DNA of 64,000 nucleotides from Rhabdothermincola salaria (GTDB taxonomy: Bacteria; Actinomycetota; Acidimicrobiia; Acidimicrobiales; Acidimicrobilacustridaceae). The translations under genes and the position numbers were made by a program. The notes beneath the pieces were generated by a model. That model ran no database searches and had not been told where the DNA came from. It saw only the letters and a list, made by a program, of their open reading frames with translations. The stretch lies in NCBI RefSeq assembly GCF_021246445.1, contig NZ_JAJQXW010000003.1, positions 248,001-312,000 of the forward strand, written 5' to 3'. Shown here piece after piece: positions 61,419 to 64,000 of this stretch; the first letter of the stretch is position 1, and every line of letters begins with the position of its first letter.

Positions 61419-62126
61419 GGGCTGGGTCGGCGGTGACGCCGAGATAGGCCTCGGTGAGCTCTTCGGCGATCTCGGCGGGTGGTCCGGTACGGGTGATGCG
61501 GCCGTGCAACATGATCGATGCGACGGTGGCGACGCCCAGCACGACCTGGGCGAACTGCTCGACGACGAGGATGGAGATCCCTTGGGCGGCGAGCTCGCCC
61601 ACCCGCTCGTAGAGCTCCTCGACGATGATGGGCGCCAGGCCCATCGACAGCTCGTCGAGCAACAACACGGCGGGGTCGGTGACCAGCGCCCGCGACATGG
61701 CCAGCATCTGCTGCTCGCCACCCGACATGGTGCCGGCGACCTGCTTGCGACGCTCCTTGAGGCGGGGGAACTGGCTGAAGGCCTTGTCCTGGACGTCGGA
61801 CATCGACACCCCGGCATGGGTGAACATGCGCAGGTTCTCGGTGACGGTGAGGTTGGGGAAGATGCCCCGCCCCTCGGGCACGAGGCACACACCGGATCGG
61901 GCGAGCGCATCGCTGGTGGCGCCGTTGATCTCGCGGCCGCTGAGCAGCAGCTGCCCAGCGGAAGGCGCGATCTGGCCGCTGCACACGCCCAAGGTGGTGG
62001 TCTTGCCGGCACCGTTGGGGCCCAACAGGGCGTGGACCTGGCCGACCTCCAGGGAGAGGTTCACTCCGTGGAGCACGTCGATGGTCCCGTAGCCGCCGCG
62101 CAGGTTGCGCAGCTCGAGGATCCCGG

Positions 62127-62130
<4 letters not shown>
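61411..62130 (-). CDS. livF: Branched-chain amino acid type ABC transporter ATP-binding protein LivF
   Basis: 239 aa. Walker A GPNGAGKTTTLG, signature GTMSGGEQQMLAMSRAL, Walker B VLLLDELSMGLAP. The MGLAP and VLVVEQFAQ region is LivF type. The ATG overlaps the livG stop (ATGA). The substrate may be branched-chain amino acids, amides or urea; the binding protein gene is outside the window. Confidence 0.92.
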
Positions 62131-62866
<736 letters not shown>

Positions 62867-62870
<4 letters not shown>

Positions 62871-64000
62871 ACCGGCACCTCCTCTCCGGGCACGCCCGGT
62901 CTGGTCGAGCCGTTGCCTCCGTGCCCCGCACCGGCGGCGGCGGGGACGAGGGGCTGCTCGTCGAGCTCGTCGGCGACGTGCAGGACCCGATCGAGCTGGG
63001 CCACCTTCTCGCTGGTGAACTCCCGGGTCAGGCCCAGGTCGCCGATCTCGGCGAGACGGATGTTCTGCTCGCGGGCGATCGACCGGGCGAGCTCCTTTTC
63101 CTCACGGGCGTCTCGCCGCCAGGGCAGGAGGCCGGCGAGGTCGCGTCCGGCGTAGAACACCGCCCCCTCGGGCCGGAAGGCCATGGAGATGGCGGCCAGG
63201 CCCGGACCGATGAGCTCGACCGCAGTCAGCCAGCTCGGCTCGCCCAGCACCTCGTAGAGGGCGGGGAACGAGGCGAGACCGATGACGGCCATGAAGGCGG
63301 CGATCGGGTAGCGCACGCCTTGCACCGCGAGCAACAGCACCAGCGGCAGACCGGCGAACAGCGGGAACGAGTCGACCCGCAGCGCGCCCGAGGACAGGCC
63401 CAGCATGGTGCCGGCGAAGCCCGCGATCGCCCCCGACAGCGCCCAGACCAGCATCTTCTGGGTGGTGATGTTCACCCCGATGGTGGCCGATGCCGCCGGC
63501 GAGTCGGACATGGCGATCCACCGACGAGCGAAGCGGGTGCGGCGCATGAGCATGAGCCCCAACATGAACAACGCGAAGACCGCAGCCAGGAAGATCACGA
63601 AGGCCTTGCGGTCGCCGGCGTCGGTGCTGATGGTGAAACCGAACAGCTGCAAGGGTTCGAACAACGTGCCGGTGGCCGACGGGTCGAGCATGTTGGGGTG
63701 GCGCACGATCACCTTGTCGGTGAACTCGGCGAAGGCCAAGGTGGCCAAGGCCAGGTACAACCCTTTCAACCGCAGTGCCGGCAGGGCGATGAGCAGGCCC
63801 AGCGGGGCGCAGACCAACATGACCAGCAAGATGCCGATCGGGTCGCCGTTCTGACCCCCCAGGTGGCTGTAGAGCACGGCACCGATGCCGGCGATGGCGA
63901 AGTTGGCGAAGCTCACCTGGCCGGCCCAACCGATGAGCGGCACAAGTGACAGCGTGATCACGCCGAGCACCATGAAGAAGGCGCCACGCCCCAGCCACAC
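62867..64000 (-). CDS. livM: Branched-chain amino acid type ABC transporter permease LivM (partial)
   Basis: At least 377 aa; the frame is still open at the window edge, so the N-terminus is probably beyond it. Eight or more helices and the family loop LRLKGLYLALATLAFAEF with RWIAMSDSPAASATIGVN (the EAA-type coupling loop) are visible. After about residue 290 there is an unusual hydrophilic C-terminal extension (about 85 residues, EEKELARSIAREQNIRLAEIG) that ends in a Gly/Pro-rich tail. Confidence 0.9.

Overview
The window is one contiguous piece of a very GC-rich chromosome. Gene order and content point to an actinobacterium outside the classic mycobacteria and Streptomyces, most likely class Acidimicrobiia (Iamia/Ilumatobacter type). 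The evidence is a whiB1-like gene beside a pdtaS-like kinase, paired ArsA/Get3-like ATPases, DUF3107 and DUF3090, an SCO1664-family gene and an F420-type FrhB protein, with very frequent GTG starts. Nothing looks like a phage, plasmid, transposon or CRISPR array.

Layout: (1) 1-7.2 kb, minus strand: F1Fo ATP synthase operon, atpZ-atpI-atpB-atpE-atpF'-atpF-atpH-atpA-atpG-atpD (atpD runs off the left edge). Its promoter carries a near-perfect Rex-type redox operator. (2) 7.2-24.5 kb, mostly minus: the ancient block hom-thrC-(apgM-like)-rho-rpmE-X-prfA-prmC ... LMW-phosphatase-glyA-wecA that precedes atp in many Gram-positives. Single genes are interspersed (menB, a zinc-ribbon membrane protein, a TauD-type dioxygenase, a secreted DUF4397 protein). 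The usual thrB place is taken by an ApgM-like enzyme, probably a displaced homoserine kinase. (3) 24.6-31.9 kb: a haem acquisition and degradation locus with a DUF2470 protein, a TetR regulator, a sortase-type HtaA surface protein, HmuV/HmuU/HmuT transporter, a membrane-anchored neocarzinostatin-fold protein and haem oxygenase, with two DtxR/IdeR-like iron boxes. (4) 32-38.7 kb: TauE/SafE exporter, lysA, argS, YccF protein, tRNA-Arg(CCG), BCCT transporter with a coupled UspA protein. (5) 38.7-46.5 kb: MFS exporter, LCP cell-wall ligase, a second secreted DUF4397 protein, acyl-CoA dehydrogenase divergent from an FrhB-like F420 oxidoreductase, and a lipoprotein. (6) 46.6-53 kb: family-5 uracil-DNA glycosylase, phosphatase/DUF3090/SCO1664 trio, etfBA, a diacylglycerol-kinase-like protein and a glycerophosphodiesterase. 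(7) 53-61 kb: whiB1-like regulator with CRP-like sites, pdtaS, two ArsA-like ATPases, DUF3107, then an Fe-S module (mrp, SufR-like regulator, cysteine desulfurase). (8) 61-64 kb: branched-chain amino-acid type ABC genes livM(partial)-livG-livF and a small membrane protein.

Many genes have a TANNNT -10 hexamer only 6-11 nt before the start codon and no Shine-Dalgarno sequence, so leaderless transcription seems common here. This helped fix several starts (for example hom and the uracil-DNA glycosylase gene), while clear Shine-Dalgarno sequences fixed others (whiB, the second DUF4397 gene, htaA, haem oxygenase). The best candidates for new biology are the haem locus with its neocarzinostatin-fold partner, the ApgM-like enzyme at the thrB position, the C-terminal extension of ATP synthase gamma, the shared C-terminal tail of the two DUF4397 proteins, and the SufR-like/desulfurase/Mrp module.
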